64,000 nucleotides of DNA from Aliivibrio sp. (GTDB lineage Bacteria; Pseudomonadota; Gammaproteobacteria; Enterobacterales; Vibrionaceae): NCBI GenBank assembly GCA_016764915.1, contig JAESQY010000153.1, positions 1-64,000 on the forward strand, given 5' to 3'. The stretch's first letter is position 1. Each line of letters starts with the position of its first letter. Shown piece after piece: positions 18,001-26,436 of this stretch. Position numbers and translations under genes: made by a program. Under the pieces are notes generated by a model. That model was given only the letters and a program-made list of their open reading frames with translations. It had not been told where the DNA came from and made no database searches.

Positions 18001-18383
18001 TGTGTGACAGAGGAGGGGATACTGTCTTGATTGGAGTAGATCTTGTTATAGAGTTTGACTAACGAGGCTTCACGCGGTTCGCCAACATAAAATCGAACGG
18101 TGACTTGGGCCGTTCCTTTAAAGGAGGTGGAGTAAACATCTTCGACGCCATCAATTTGACTTAACAGTTTCTCAAGGGGTTGAGTGATTTGACTGTCTAT
18201 TTGCGATGGACTCAACCCGGGGGCTTGCACTAAAATATCGGCCATCGGCACAATGATTTGCGGATCTTCTTCTCGCGCCGTCATGGTCAGTGAGACAGCT
18301 CCTGCCAGCAGCAGGGTAAAGATTAAAATAGGAGGGAAGAAGCTATTGAGAAACTTCCCTACGATACCTGATTTAACGTCCAT
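15030..18383 (-). CDS. RND efflux pump inner-membrane permease
   Basis: An 1117-residue AcrB/CzcA-superfamily permease with the usual duplicated plan: first span at residues 10-28, a periplasmic loop, a block of spans, a second periplasmic loop and a second block of spans. Proton-relay acids are visible in ILALGLIVDDPIASIDNIER. GGAGGGAG precedes the ATG. The YeeE-like gene ends only 26 bases upstream, so the pump is probably co-transcribed with the ArsR/YeeE genes, suggesting export of a sulfur-related or other toxic compound under ArsR control. It is slightly longer than AcrB. Confidence 0.9.
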   Translation of the reverse strand: MDVKSGIVGKFLNSFFPPILIFTLLLAGAVSLTMTAREEDPQIIVPMADILVQAPGLSPSQIDSQITQPLEKLLSQIDGVEDVYSTSFKGTAQVTVRFYVGEPREASLVKLYNKIYSNQDSIPSSVTHWIIKPIEIDDVAVVVAALYSSEPDLTGNAQLRRIAEQAVDQLQAIDDTNTVTVVGGTPRSINIALDAAAMASRMTTIDDIQHAFSVTNRHQQLGSTHQNGVRFQLESGQFFQNSQQVENSVINVVNGHPVYLKDIATVTDGADTADNQTWFTWGPAATQFEQRTNEPYPAVFIAIAKKKGSNAVWVADDAVAQLNQMVSQQFPDHVNLSIIRNYGDTANEKVGNLIASLGISILTVVVFIGVFLNWRSALVVGIAIPISYGAALTMDLAFGYTINRVTLFALILALGLIVDDPIASIDNIERFLKRKDLSKSNAIILAMAEIRSALLMSTVAIVVVFTPMFFITGMMGPYMAPLAFNVPVSVVFSTAVAFLITPWLAKKILKTAHEKGHYQLEESLFYRFYYRLLTPLLNSRRNSKLFLLLIAVLFAFSAALPALRLVPLKLLPYDNKNEFQIIVNMPEQSSIELTSNALSDFSDYLQRVPEVVSISAFSGIASPMDFNGMVRHYFMRDQAYQGELRVVLAEKNQRAQQSHELVVRIRHDLEVIASQHHANIQLVETPPGPPVIATLAAEVYGSAHTPYTEIQQAAKQVATRMKREPFVSEVDTSIQGRIDTWQFIVDQEKAALSGISTYDINQTLLAANNGMAISYLQDKSELHPLPIIVRLPMHKRDNLNQLNQLYVRGAQGITKTIEKGKVIDAGRAMVQLSELGQFVLMGSEQPIYRKNLKPVVYVYGESVGRVPSEIVADIMTDQRESDAHIIEGEVMNSLSSRHYFNNGGGDQWAVNSDISVEWSGEGEWKITLDVFRDLGIGYGIALLGVFVIMVLQTGLPAVSGIIMLAIPLTVIGIMPGFWILNMLGTTQINGIPNPVLFTATAMIGMIALAGIVVRNSLVLIEFIQQSLKAGEPLQSALIKAGAVRMRPILLTAGTTLLGNIVITLDPIFNGLAWAIIFGITASTVFTLVVIPVVYHLVYANQAAHGITVTSVQKESDQ

Positions 18384-18409
18384 GATACTCCCTCCAATTG
18401 TCTCTTTTT

Positions 18410-18862
18410 TTAATGGCTTGTCTCTTGAGTAACCACTAACTCTGGGTTGCTACGATTGGCGATGATACTGCCTAGCCAGATACCAATCAGCATAGTTGAA
18501 ATAAACAGATAAACCGTGCTATTTCCACTCGACAGTGACGTCACCACTGGGCCTGGACAAAAACCAGCAATGCCCCAGCCAACCCCAAAAGCAAGTGAAC
18601 CAGTGACTAAGCGAAAATCAATCTTGTTCTTTTTAGGCAGATGGAATTCCGTGTGACACAGAGGTCGGCCCATTTTTTTTATCACCAGTAGATAAATAGG
18701 CATAAACACCATTACAGCGCCGCCCATCACAAACAGTAAGCTTGGGTCCCAGCTGCCAGCAAGATCAAGGAAATTGAGCACGTTGTTAGGGTCAACCATG
18801 CCGGAGATCATCATGCCGAAACCAAACAGCAAACCCGACACTAAAGCGATAAATCGATTCAT
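18410..18862 (-). CDS. YeeE/YedE-family sulfur transport component (second half)
   Basis: A 150-residue membrane protein of the short YeeE/YedE type (DUF6691), with about four spans and the conserved GWGIAGFCPGPVVTSL loop carrying a Cys. In TsuA/YeeE proteins such Cys loops relay thiosulfate across the membrane; this gene and the 138-residue one upstream together make the equivalent of one full transporter. They are 9 bases apart, so a two-subunit complex is likely. The substrate (thiosulfate, sulfide, polysulfide) cannot be read from sequence. Confidence 0.82.
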   Translation of the reverse strand: MNRFIALVSGLLFGFGMMISGMVDPNNVLNFLDLAGSWDPSLLFVMGGAVMVFMPIYLLVIKKMGRPLCHTEFHLPKKNKIDFRLVTGSLAFGVGWGIAGFCPGPVVTSLSSGNSTVYLFISTMLIGIWLGSIIANRSNPELVVTQETSH

Positions 18863-18871
18863 TGCATACCC

Positions 18872-19288
18872 TTAAAAGTGAAATCGTAAATAGACAGTGA
18901 AAAAAGCGGCAGCCATAAAAATAAGCGTCGCCACAATGGATCGGCTGGAGAGCCGTCCCATGCCACAGATACCGTGACCACTGGTGCATCCATTCGCTAA
19001 CTTGGTGCCAATCCCGACTAATAACCCTGCAATAGCGACCCAAACCGTTGACGTTTGTGGCAGAGATTGCGGCAATGAGAAGCCAAATAGTGGTGCTAAC
19101 ATTCCAGCGGCAATCATGCCAATAAGAAATATCACACGCCAAGAGGTGTCGGTTTTTTTAGGCTGTAAAAGCCCAGATAAAATACCGCTAATACCAGCAA
19201 TTCGGCCGTTTCCAAGCAACAATAGTGCTGCTGAAAGACCCAATAACACACCACCAAACAGTGCAGCCCAAGGTACTTCTGTGATCAT
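18872..19288 (-). CDS. YeeE/YedE-family sulfur transport component (first half)
   Basis: A 138-residue membrane protein (PF04143). It has the signature loop LANGCTSGHGICGMGRLS with two Cys, and hydrophobic spans around it. It follows the ArsR gene by 3 bases and precedes the second YeeE-like gene by 9, a layout typical of split YeeE pairs under sulfur-sensing ArsR regulators. Family knowledge points to transport of a reduced sulfur species; direction is not certain. Confidence 0.85.
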   Translation of the reverse strand: MITEVPWAALFGGVLLGLSAALLLLGNGRIAGISGILSGLLQPKKTDTSWRVIFLIGMIAAGMLAPLFGFSLPQSLPQTSTVWVAIAGLLVGIGTKLANGCTSGHGICGMGRLSSRSIVATLIFMAAAFFTVYLRFHF

Positions 19289-19291
19289 TTT

Positions 19292-19621
19292 TTACTCCAA
19301 AAGATTATCGTCGTGACAGTAAATCGTTTGTATTGCTGTTAACAGTTGCGCTGTTTTTTTATCGCTTAGAGAGTAAAAGACACTCTGAGCCTCTTTTCTA
19401 AATGAAACTAATTTATTCTCTTTAAGAATGCCAAGGTGTTGCGAAAGAGCAGACTGACTTAAAGAAGAGTGACTCTTGAGATCTTTGAGTGCTTGTTCGC
19501 CATGAATAAGGTGACACAACACCATCATACGTTCTGGGTGTGCTACTACCTTTAACCAATCGGCCACCTCGGCGGCTTTATCTTCAACCTTGCTGGCATC
19601 GAAACGATTTGAATTCATCAT
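19292..19621 (-). CDS. ArsR-family repressor, probably persulfide-sensing (BigR/SqrR/HlyU-like)
   Basis: A 109-residue winged-HTH protein (LSQSALSQHLGILKENKLVS recognition region). Cys36 (VLCHLIHGE) and Cys102 (TIYCHDD) occupy the places of the two sensing cysteines of SqrR, BigR and HlyU, which form a tetrasulfide bridge with persulfides. ATG at 19621 is preferred, with AAGGAG just upstream; a GTG six bases before is too close to that site. It heads an operon with two YeeE genes and an RND pump and is divergent from the sulfur-handling pair at 19769-21699, so it probably controls both directions. Confidence 0.85.
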   Translation of the reverse strand: MMNSNRFDASKVEDKAAEVADWLKVVAHPERMMVLCHLIHGEQALKDLKSHSSLSQSALSQHLGILKENKLVSFRKEAQSVFYSLSDKKTAQLLTAIQTIYCHDDNLLE

Positions 19622-19666
19622 AAGCACTCCTTCTTGGTCTAGTACTGTAATAATTGCATTAAGTTA

Positions 19667-19726
19667 AGTCAATGCTAATTTAGTTATTATTTTATTAGGT
19701 TAAATTAAATTAGACAATGCTTAATT
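19667..19726. promoter_or_regulatory. Direct repeat in the arsR divergent promoter, candidate operator pair
   Basis: AGTCAATGCTAATT (19667) and AGACAATGCTTAATT (19712) are near-identical repeats in the AT-rich 147-bp region between arsR and the YgaP-like gene. Their place on both promoters suits ArsR binding. This is inference from position and repetition only. Confidence 0.3.
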
Positions 19727-19768
19727 AATATTTTATAGTTATTACACATTAATGAGAAGGGATAAATT

Positions 19769-19954
19769 ATGTCTTTAGATAATGCAATCAGAGTATTTGC
19801 AGGTGTGATGATTTTGATATCGGTTGGGTTAACTCACTGGGTTCATCCCAACTTCTTCTATTTCACTCTGTTTATTGGGCTGAACTTGATTCAAAGTGCC
19901 TATACAGGGATCTGCCCAGCAGCTTGGGTATTTAAAAAATTAGGCTTTAGCTAA
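19769..19954 (+). CDS. YgaP-like small membrane protein (DUF2892)
   Basis: A 61-residue protein with two hydrophobic spans (RVFAGVMILISVGLTHWV; NFFYFTLFIGLNLIQSAYTG) and the conserved CPAAWVFKKLG end. DUF2892 is the membrane half of the rhodanese YgaP and is often found free next to sulfur genes. AGAAGGG precedes the ATG. The reductase/rhodanese gene follows 44 bases later in the same direction, so the two probably restore a membrane-linked sulfur relay. Confidence 0.85.
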   Translation: MSLDNAIRVFAGVMILISVGLTHWVHPNFFYFTLFIGLNLIQSAYTGICPAAWVFKKLGFS

Positions 19955-19998
19955 GCATTAATTCATTACATTATAAGATTTATTTCCGGAGTAATACG

Positions 19999-21699
19999 AT
20001 GACAAAAATTGTAATAGTAGGCGGTGTTGCTGGTGGCGCTTCAGCAGCAGCAAGAGCACGTCGATTAAGCGAAGACGCTGAAATAATTATGTTTGAGCGC
20101 AGCCCTTATGTCTCTTTTGCCAATTGCGGGTTGCCTTATCACATAAGCGGTGAAATCAAAGATCGCAGTAAGCTACTGTTGCAAACACCGGAAAGTTTCT
20201 TAAGCCGATTTAATGTGGATGTTCGCGTTCAAAGTGAAGTGATGAGCATTGATCGTCAGCAAAAAACAGTGACCATACGAACGCTGGCTGACAGTAATGA
20301 ATATGTAGAGAGTTATGATTTTCTGCTGCTCAGCCCCGGCGCAGCTCCAGTGGTTCCCCCAATTCCAGGCATTGATAACCCACTGACTCACTCATTACGA
20401 AATATTCCTGATATGGACAAGATTTTGCAGTCCATTGCGCTTAATAAAGTAGAGCATGCTACCGTGGTTGGCGGCGGATTTATTGGTTTAGAAATGATGG
20501 AAGCCTTTGTTCATCTTGGCATTAAAACCACGTTAATTGAGCTCTCTAATCAAGTGATGACACCAGTCGATAGAGAGATGGCAGGGTTTGTTCATCATGA
20601 AATACGCAATCAAGGGGTCGATCTTCGACTTGGCGTCGCACTTGAGTCAATCAAATATACCGCGACCGACACGATTGCTAGTCTAGAGTCTGGCGAGTCC
20701 ACCGACCACCAACACCTTGCGGGTCATCTAGAGTTAATGCTCAACAGTGGCGAAACTCTGGATACTGATCTGCTTATCATGGCGATAGGGGTTAAACCTG
20801 AGACTAAGCTAGCCGTTGCTGCAGGTCTAGAAATCGGAGCATTAGGTGGAATAAAAACCAACGCCAATATGCAAACCAATGATCCTTCTATCTATGCGGT
20901 AGGCGATGCGATTGAAGAACCCGACTTTGTTACTGGGCAGCCTGCATTAGTGCCATTGGCAGGGCCCGCTAATCGTCAAGGACGTATGGCGGCAGATAAT
21001 ATGTTAGGCCGCAAGCAGACCTATCAAGGCACTCAAGGTACGGCAATTTGTAAAGTATTTGACTTGGCTGTTGGCACCGTGGGCAAAAACGAAAAGAGCT
21101 TACAGCGTGATGGCATCGATTATGAAAAAGTGTATGTCCACACCGCCAGCCATGCTGGTTACTATCCGGGCGCTGAAATTGTGTCGTTTAAAATGCTGTT
21201 CTCCCCAGAGTCAGGGAAAATATTAGGCGCGCAAGCAGTGGGTAAAGATGGCATTGATAAACGAATCGATGTGATGGCCGTGGCTCAGCGCGCAGGTATG
21301 ACGGTGGATCAACTGCAACACCTTGAACTCAGCTATGCGCCGCCCTATGGCAGTGCCAAAGATGTGATTAACCAAGCGGCATTTGTTGCCAATAACCTCA
21401 TGCAGGGCGACTCAACAGCGATTCACTTTGATGAGATCGATCACTTAAGTGAAAACCAACTGCTGCTCGATGTTCGAAATCCGGGTGAGTTAAAAAATGG
21501 TTGCTTACCGGGAGCGGTCAACATCCCAGTCGATCAGCTGCGTCAGCGCATGGATGAGTTACCAAAAGAGAAAGAGATTGTAATTTACTGCCAAGTTGGG
21601 CTGCGTGGAAACGTTGCGTACCGACAATTGGTTAACCGTGGATATAAAGCTCGTAACTTGATTGGCGGCTACCGTACGTATAAGTTTGCTCAAGTATAA
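19999..21699 (+). CDS. CoA-disulfide / persulfide reductase fused to rhodanese
   Basis: A 566-residue flavoprotein. Residues 1-450 are a pyridine-nucleotide-disulfide reductase: FAD site VIVGGVAGGASAAARARRL, single redox Cys43 (SFANCGLPYH) as in CoA-disulfide reductases, NAD(P) site TVVGGGFIGLEMMEAF, and second FAD motif IYAVGDAIEE. Residues about 470-566 are a rhodanese with Cys531 (IYCQVGLRG). Such fusions (CDR-RHD, Npsr) reduce CoA persulfide or polysulfide with NAD(P)H and move sulfane sulfur. Divergence from the ArsR/YeeE operon supports a role in reactive-sulfur defence or use. Confidence 0.9.
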   Translation: MTKIVIVGGVAGGASAAARARRLSEDAEIIMFERSPYVSFANCGLPYHISGEIKDRSKLLLQTPESFLSRFNVDVRVQSEVMSIDRQQKTVTIRTLADSNEYVESYDFLLLSPGAAPVVPPIPGIDNPLTHSLRNIPDMDKILQSIALNKVEHATVVGGGFIGLEMMEAFVHLGIKTTLIELSNQVMTPVDREMAGFVHHEIRNQGVDLRLGVALESIKYTATDTIASLESGESTDHQHLAGHLELMLNSGETLDTDLLIMAIGVKPETKLAVAAGLEIGALGGIKTNANMQTNDPSIYAVGDAIEEPDFVTGQPALVPLAGPANRQGRMAADNMLGRKQTYQGTQGTAICKVFDLAVGTVGKNEKSLQRDGIDYEKVYVHTASHAGYYPGAEIVSFKMLFSPESGKILGAQAVGKDGIDKRIDVMAVAQRAGMTVDQLQHLELSYAPPYGSAKDVINQAAFVANNLMQGDSTAIHFDEIDHLSENQLLLDVRNPGELKNGCLPGAVNIPVDQLRQRMDELPKEKEIVIYCQVGLRGNVAYRQLVNRGYKARNLIGGYRTYKFAQV

Positions 21700-21715
21700 A
21701 GCTCGAAACTACTTG

Positions 21716-21734
21716 GAGGGAATGTTGTTCCCTC
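21716..21734 (+). terminator. Possible weak terminator hairpin
   Basis: GAGGGAA and TTCCCTC flank a 5-base loop, 16 bases after the reductase stop codon. No T-run follows, so termination would be weak or the hairpin may serve as a 3' stabiliser. Confidence 0.4.
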
Positions 21735-21813
21735 ATTGATTACAAGCTAAAGTTTAGGTTCTATTTAATTGGGGCACACATAGCCAAATAGAAAGTTCTT
21801 ATACTGGTTATCA

Positions 21814-22527
21814 TTAAGATTTGTTGTTAATTGTCAGACTTACTCGATTGGCTCTACAAAATAGCTCGGATGTGTGCACCGGATTATTGTTATCATCAAG
21901 ACCGAGTTTTTGGATATAAAACAGTGGTTCACCTACAGAGCATTTCAACAACTTCGATTCAAAACTACCAGCCATTTTTACGTGAATCACTTTGTCATCC
22001 TTCAGCACATTGGTCTTATACTCCTCTCGCAATAAGCGGTACGTAGAGTCACCAATCCTGTATTTCTTATCGAAGTCTTTGTAAGTATCGAGAGGGATAT
22101 GAGAGCAGTCTATAAAAAATGGTTCGTCATCAAGCCACATAACACGAAGAAGTTTTAAAAATTTGCTGTTGTGGGGAACATTGAGTTTTGTGCAATGGCG
22201 TTCTGATGATACTACTTCACATGAGATGGTGATTTGCTTTGTGTTACGATTATTATCGATGCCGAAATCAGTGAAGCCTCCTACCTCTAACAGTTCGTTT
22301 TCAATTTTCTCATTGATGACGAATGTGCCTTTGCCTTGATAAGTATTTAATATGCCTTCTTCAACTAATTCCTTGATTGCTTTTCTGACGGTGATTCGAC
22401 TTACGTCATACGTATCGCAAAGGTTTTTTTCTGATGGGATTTTTGTATTTGGCCTATATTCTTTGTTATCTATCGACTCTATTATGCCTTGTTTAACTTT
22501 TGCATATAAAAGATTGCTTGCTGCCAT
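21814..22527 (-). CDS. frlR: GntR/HutC-family regulator of fructoselysine genes
   Basis: A 237-residue regulator: GntR winged HTH (residues 1-75: KIPSEKNLCDTYDVSRITVR, KAIKELVEEGILNTYQGKGT) and a UTRA ligand domain (about 95-232). It is the last gene of a frlA-frlB-frlD-frlR series, the same place frlR holds in Escherichia coli. AGAGGAT precedes the ATG. The likely inducer is fructoselysine 6-phosphate or glucoselysine-type phosphate. The symbol rests on position and family. A perfect palindrome upstream of frlA is its candidate operator. Confidence 0.82.
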   Translation of the reverse strand: MAASNLLYAKVKQGIIESIDNKEYRPNTKIPSEKNLCDTYDVSRITVRKAIKELVEEGILNTYQGKGTFVINEKIENELLEVGGFTDFGIDNNRNTKQITISCEVVSSERHCTKLNVPHNSKFLKLLRVMWLDDEPFFIDCSHIPLDTYKDFDKKYRIGDSTYRLLREEYKTNVLKDDKVIHVKMAGSFESKLLKCSVGEPLFYIQKLGLDDNNNPVHTSELFCRANRVSLTINNKS

Positions 22528-22573
22528 ATTATCCTCTTATCTATTATGGAGGGCTTGACTGCCCACCTTTGAA

Positions 22574-23359
22574 TTACCACGCTCCTTGGTACTGCACTGT
22601 CAAAGCCGCGCTTTTAGAACCAATAACCATGCACTCACGAAGCGGCTTATCTTTTACTATGCCATTTAAAAAACCAGCTATGTAAGAATCGCCAGCGCCC
22701 ATAGTATCGACTGCATCTACCTTAATGATGTTACAGGTTATAAATTCCGTCCCATCAAACAAGATGCTTCCATTTTCGCCCAATGTAACAACAAGAATAT
22801 TAGCACCATTAGCATGAAGCTTTATCATCAATTGACGTAGCATTGGCGTATCTTCGCTACCAGACATAAATGCATAATCAATGTGTGGAATAAGCGTTTC
22901 TAATAGTTCACTGTCCCAACAGTCAGAAAAGTCAAATGACGTAGTCATACCTTTCATCTTGAGTTGTTCAAAATATTGGTCGCAGAAGCCCCAAATGCCA
23001 CCATGAACCATATCGTGACTCAATATAAAATCAGTGTCATTCGATGATAATTCAAAATCTTTTGTGACACCATAAGTTGATTGGCCAAAGACGCGTTCTG
23101 CACCATCAAGTGTAACGTTTGTTACTGCCGTGAGTCCGTTTTTTACATGAATATGAGTAACATCTACTTTTTTTATTTTAATATCGTTAATTATTTGTCT
23201 GCCGTAATCGTCCGTTCCAACCCAACCGACATATGAACTATTTACGTTAAAACGTTTACTGTATACCGCAACATTGACAGAGTTGCCACCGGAGAAGAAC
23301 TTCTGTTCATCATGATAAGCATCAATACAGTTATCACCTATAGTAACTATTTTTTTCAT
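22574..23359 (-). CDS. frlD: Fructoselysine 6-kinase
   Basis: A 261-residue PfkB sugar kinase, the same length as E. coli FrlD and close to it in sequence (VTIGDNCIDAYHDEQKFFSG; GNSVNVAVYSKRFNV; DFSDCWDSELLETLIPHIDY). The catalytic motif VDTMGAGDSYIAGFLNG and the C-terminal TVQYQGAW match the family. It phosphorylates fructoselysine on C6 for FrlB. ATG at 23359 gives the family start MKKIVTIGDN; an ATG three bases earlier and a TTG at 23371 are alternatives. A hairpin separates it from frlB. Confidence 0.93.
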   Translation of the reverse strand: MKKIVTIGDNCIDAYHDEQKFFSGGNSVNVAVYSKRFNVNSSYVGWVGTDDYGRQIINDIKIKKVDVTHIHVKNGLTAVTNVTLDGAERVFGQSTYGVTKDFELSSNDTDFILSHDMVHGGIWGFCDQYFEQLKMKGMTTSFDFSDCWDSELLETLIPHIDYAFMSGSEDTPMLRQLMIKLHANGANILVVTLGENGSILFDGTEFITCNIIKVDAVDTMGAGDSYIAGFLNGIVKDKPLRECMVIGSKSAALTVQYQGAW

Positions 23360-23371
23360 CATGTTATCCAA

Positions 23372-23389
23372 AGCCCCTCAAAAGGGGCT
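23372..23389 (-). repeat. Intercistronic hairpin between frlB and frlD
   Basis: AGCCCCT and AGGGGCT form a perfect 7-bp GC-rich stem with a 4-base loop, 13 bases before the frlD ATG. It has no T-run and probably tunes mRNA stability or access to the frlD ribosome site. Confidence 0.6.
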
Positions 23390-23414
23390 GAAATAGTGAG
23401 TGGTTATTGATTAA

Positions 23415-24455
23415 TTAATAGTGGCGTAATCCACCGTATGCACGACGATCATCTGGGTTGTGGCCTTTTGCTTCTGAATGGTAGAAGTAAATCCACTCTA
23501 AAGGAACGAACATAACAAATGGTGAAACCCAATCATGTAGATCGTGATCAAGTTCATCATTATCAATCACAACAAGGTTATCAGTGTATTGCTCGATGAA
23601 GTTGATAGCACGTTGCGTCGTGCGTCGAGTGCTATCCGTATTTTGAAGAACCATAAAGCAAGAGTCAGCATCTACGATTTCTAATGCGCCATGACGGAAC
23701 TCTCCGGCTTCGATACAAGAACCGTTTGTCCAGGTGAACTCCAGGCACGACACAATTCCTTCTTTGTAACCTAGTGGGTTAAGCATACCAGCCGAAACGG
23801 TATAGATAAGACTCCAATCGCTTGTCTTCTCACCAATCGCTTTTCCTTTTTCTTCCCACTCAGTAACGAGACGTTCTAATATAGGAGGAAGCTTCTGAAG
23901 ATCGGCCATGATGGCTTCTACTTCTGGGTTTGGCTGTGTTAGGCGAATAAACTCACCAACAACTGCATAAGAAAGGAGTAAGTGAATTTCCCAGATACAA
24001 CCACCATGGTAAGCAACAACATGGTCGGCACCGATATTAGCAATAGGGTTTGTCTCTTTGCTGGTAAACACCATTGTTAGAGCGCCTGCATTCATACCCA
24101 GCCTAACGGCGTCAATCACTTCTTGCGTTGAGCCGTAATCTGAAATACCAACAACCGCACATTTCTCATCTAAACGGAATGGAGGGGTATCAATAAATGT
24201 TTGAGCAGAGATCGCCTCGCACTGAATTGTAGAGTGGGCATTAGCCATCATTGCGGCTGTTTTAGCTGCGCTCAAAGGCGAACCACAAGCAACGAAGTAA
24301 ATGCGGTCAATGCCACGACATACCATTTCGTTAACAACACCATTTACATATGGCATCTCTTCAGACAGGATTTTTTCAACTTCTTGAACCATTGATTCAG
24401 TGACAAGAAAGTCGCAGGTTGCTTTATCGATTTGAATTGCTTTTTGGTTTGACAT
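23415..24455 (-). CDS. frlB: Fructoselysine 6-phosphate deglycase
   Basis: A 346-residue SIS-domain protein closely matching E. coli FrlB along its length (FLVTESMVQEVEKILSEEMP; DRIYFVACGSPLSAAKTAAM; GCIWEIHLLLSYAVVGEF; EAGEFRHGALEIV; HNPDDRRAYGGLRHY). It splits fructoselysine 6-phosphate into lysine and glucose 6-phosphate. The sugar-phosphate loop ACGSPLSAAK and the Glu in GEFRHG are visible. AAGGAC precedes the ATG. It lies between the permease and kinase genes of one operon. Confidence 0.94.
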   Translation of the reverse strand: MSNQKAIQIDKATCDFLVTESMVQEVEKILSEEMPYVNGVVNEMVCRGIDRIYFVACGSPLSAAKTAAMMANAHSTIQCEAISAQTFIDTPPFRLDEKCAVVGISDYGSTQEVIDAVRLGMNAGALTMVFTSKETNPIANIGADHVVAYHGGCIWEIHLLLSYAVVGEFIRLTQPNPEVEAIMADLQKLPPILERLVTEWEEKGKAIGEKTSDWSLIYTVSAGMLNPLGYKEGIVSCLEFTWTNGSCIEAGEFRHGALEIVDADSCFMVLQNTDSTRRTTQRAINFIEQYTDNLVVIDNDELDHDLHDWVSPFVMFVPLEWIYFYHSEAKGHNPDDRRAYGGLRHY

Positions 24456-24510
24456 GTTAGTGTCCTTATTTATTTTCTATATTTTGCCAATTTAATGGGG
24501 CTAATGGGTA

Positions 24511-25860
<1,350 letters not shown>

Positions 25861-25868
25861 TTAATTAT

Positions 25869-25886
25869 TGATTGCTATAGCAATCA
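25869..25886. promoter_or_regulatory. 18-bp perfect palindrome, candidate FrlR operator
   Basis: TGATTGCTATAGCAATCA is a perfect palindrome 30 bases upstream of the frlA start codon, placed to block the operon promoter or transcription start. HutC-type GntR repressors bind palindromes of this size. The rest of 25887-26147 is AT-rich with no gene that I can support. Confidence 0.5.
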
Positions 25887-26147
25887 GCATTTTGTGTTTT
25901 TATATTGCATGCATATTTGGTTACGTTATTAAATCCTTACCGTTTTGTGGAAAGAAAACACAATATAATAAGACATGACAAGTATGACAACCCATAACAA
26001 GTGTAAGTGGGATCGTCGTCATAAATTCTGTTTGTAGATTAAAAGCATTTAATAAACACGAGAAGAGTTGCTTTTTTACTAAATTAGGTGAGGACAAACC
26101 AGTTAGTGTGAGGCTTTGTGATTCATTGGACTGATTGTTAAAGTTTA

Positions 26148-26193
26148 TAGCATATGCCATAAACTGGGTATATAGTATAAGTAGCATATGCCA
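26148..26193. repeat. Two copies of TAGCATATGCCA upstream of the DUF134 pseudogene
   Basis: TAGCATATGCCA occurs at 26148-26159 and 26182-26193, both containing the palindrome GCATATGC, with start-to-start spacing of 34 bases. The second copy ends 21 bases before the pseudogene ATG. The pair looks like an operator, possibly for a DUF134-type regulator encoded elsewhere or formerly by this gene. Confidence 0.5.
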
Positions 26194-26214
26194 ACTAGCA
26201 ATTACAGGAATCTC

Positions 26215-26418
26215 ATGCTAAGACCAAAAATCCCAAGAAATATTTGTGGGCGCTCTGCTGACGGTTGCTTTAAACCTAGCAGGATTCCAATGAGTTAACT
26301 TGAACAAGTTCAACTTGCCAATGATGAGTTTGAGACGGTACTCCATGAAAGTCTCTCTCCAATACAAAGAGGAGTAGCTCTCTTCTCTCCCGCATTTATA
26401 AGAGGCTTGGGTATTTAA
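26215..26418 (+). pseudogene. Broken DUF134 family gene (putative DNA-binding protein)
   Basis: From ATG at 26215 the frame gives MLRPKIPRNICGRSADGCFK PSRIPMS, then TAA at 26296-26298, then LEQVQLANDEFETVLHE. This is the N-terminus of DUF134 proteins (PRPKIPRKICGR…CFKPNGIPxxQLEQVxLxxDEFEAL), where the stop replaces the expected Gln codon (CAA to TAA). After the stop the frame continues with a worn HTH-like part and ends at 26418, well short of the usual C-terminus. The gene is therefore inactivated by a nonsense change and 3' decay. The opposite strand also stays open here, but only as a shadow. Confidence 0.8.
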
Positions 26419-26436
26419 CAAAAGAATGAGTGAAAC

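Noticed and set aside
18792-19142. Long open frame on the minus strand overlapping both YeeE genes
   Set aside because: It lies out of frame inside two clearly conserved membrane genes and its translation has no recognisable family pattern.
25921-26187. Minus-strand open frame upstream of frlA
   Set aside because: No ribosome site, odd composition and position over the presumed promoter region; no support as a gene.
26218-26421. Minus-strand open frame opposite the DUF134 remnant
   Set aside because: The plus strand gives a convincing DUF134 N-terminus; the opposite frame is a mirror shadow without a family match.
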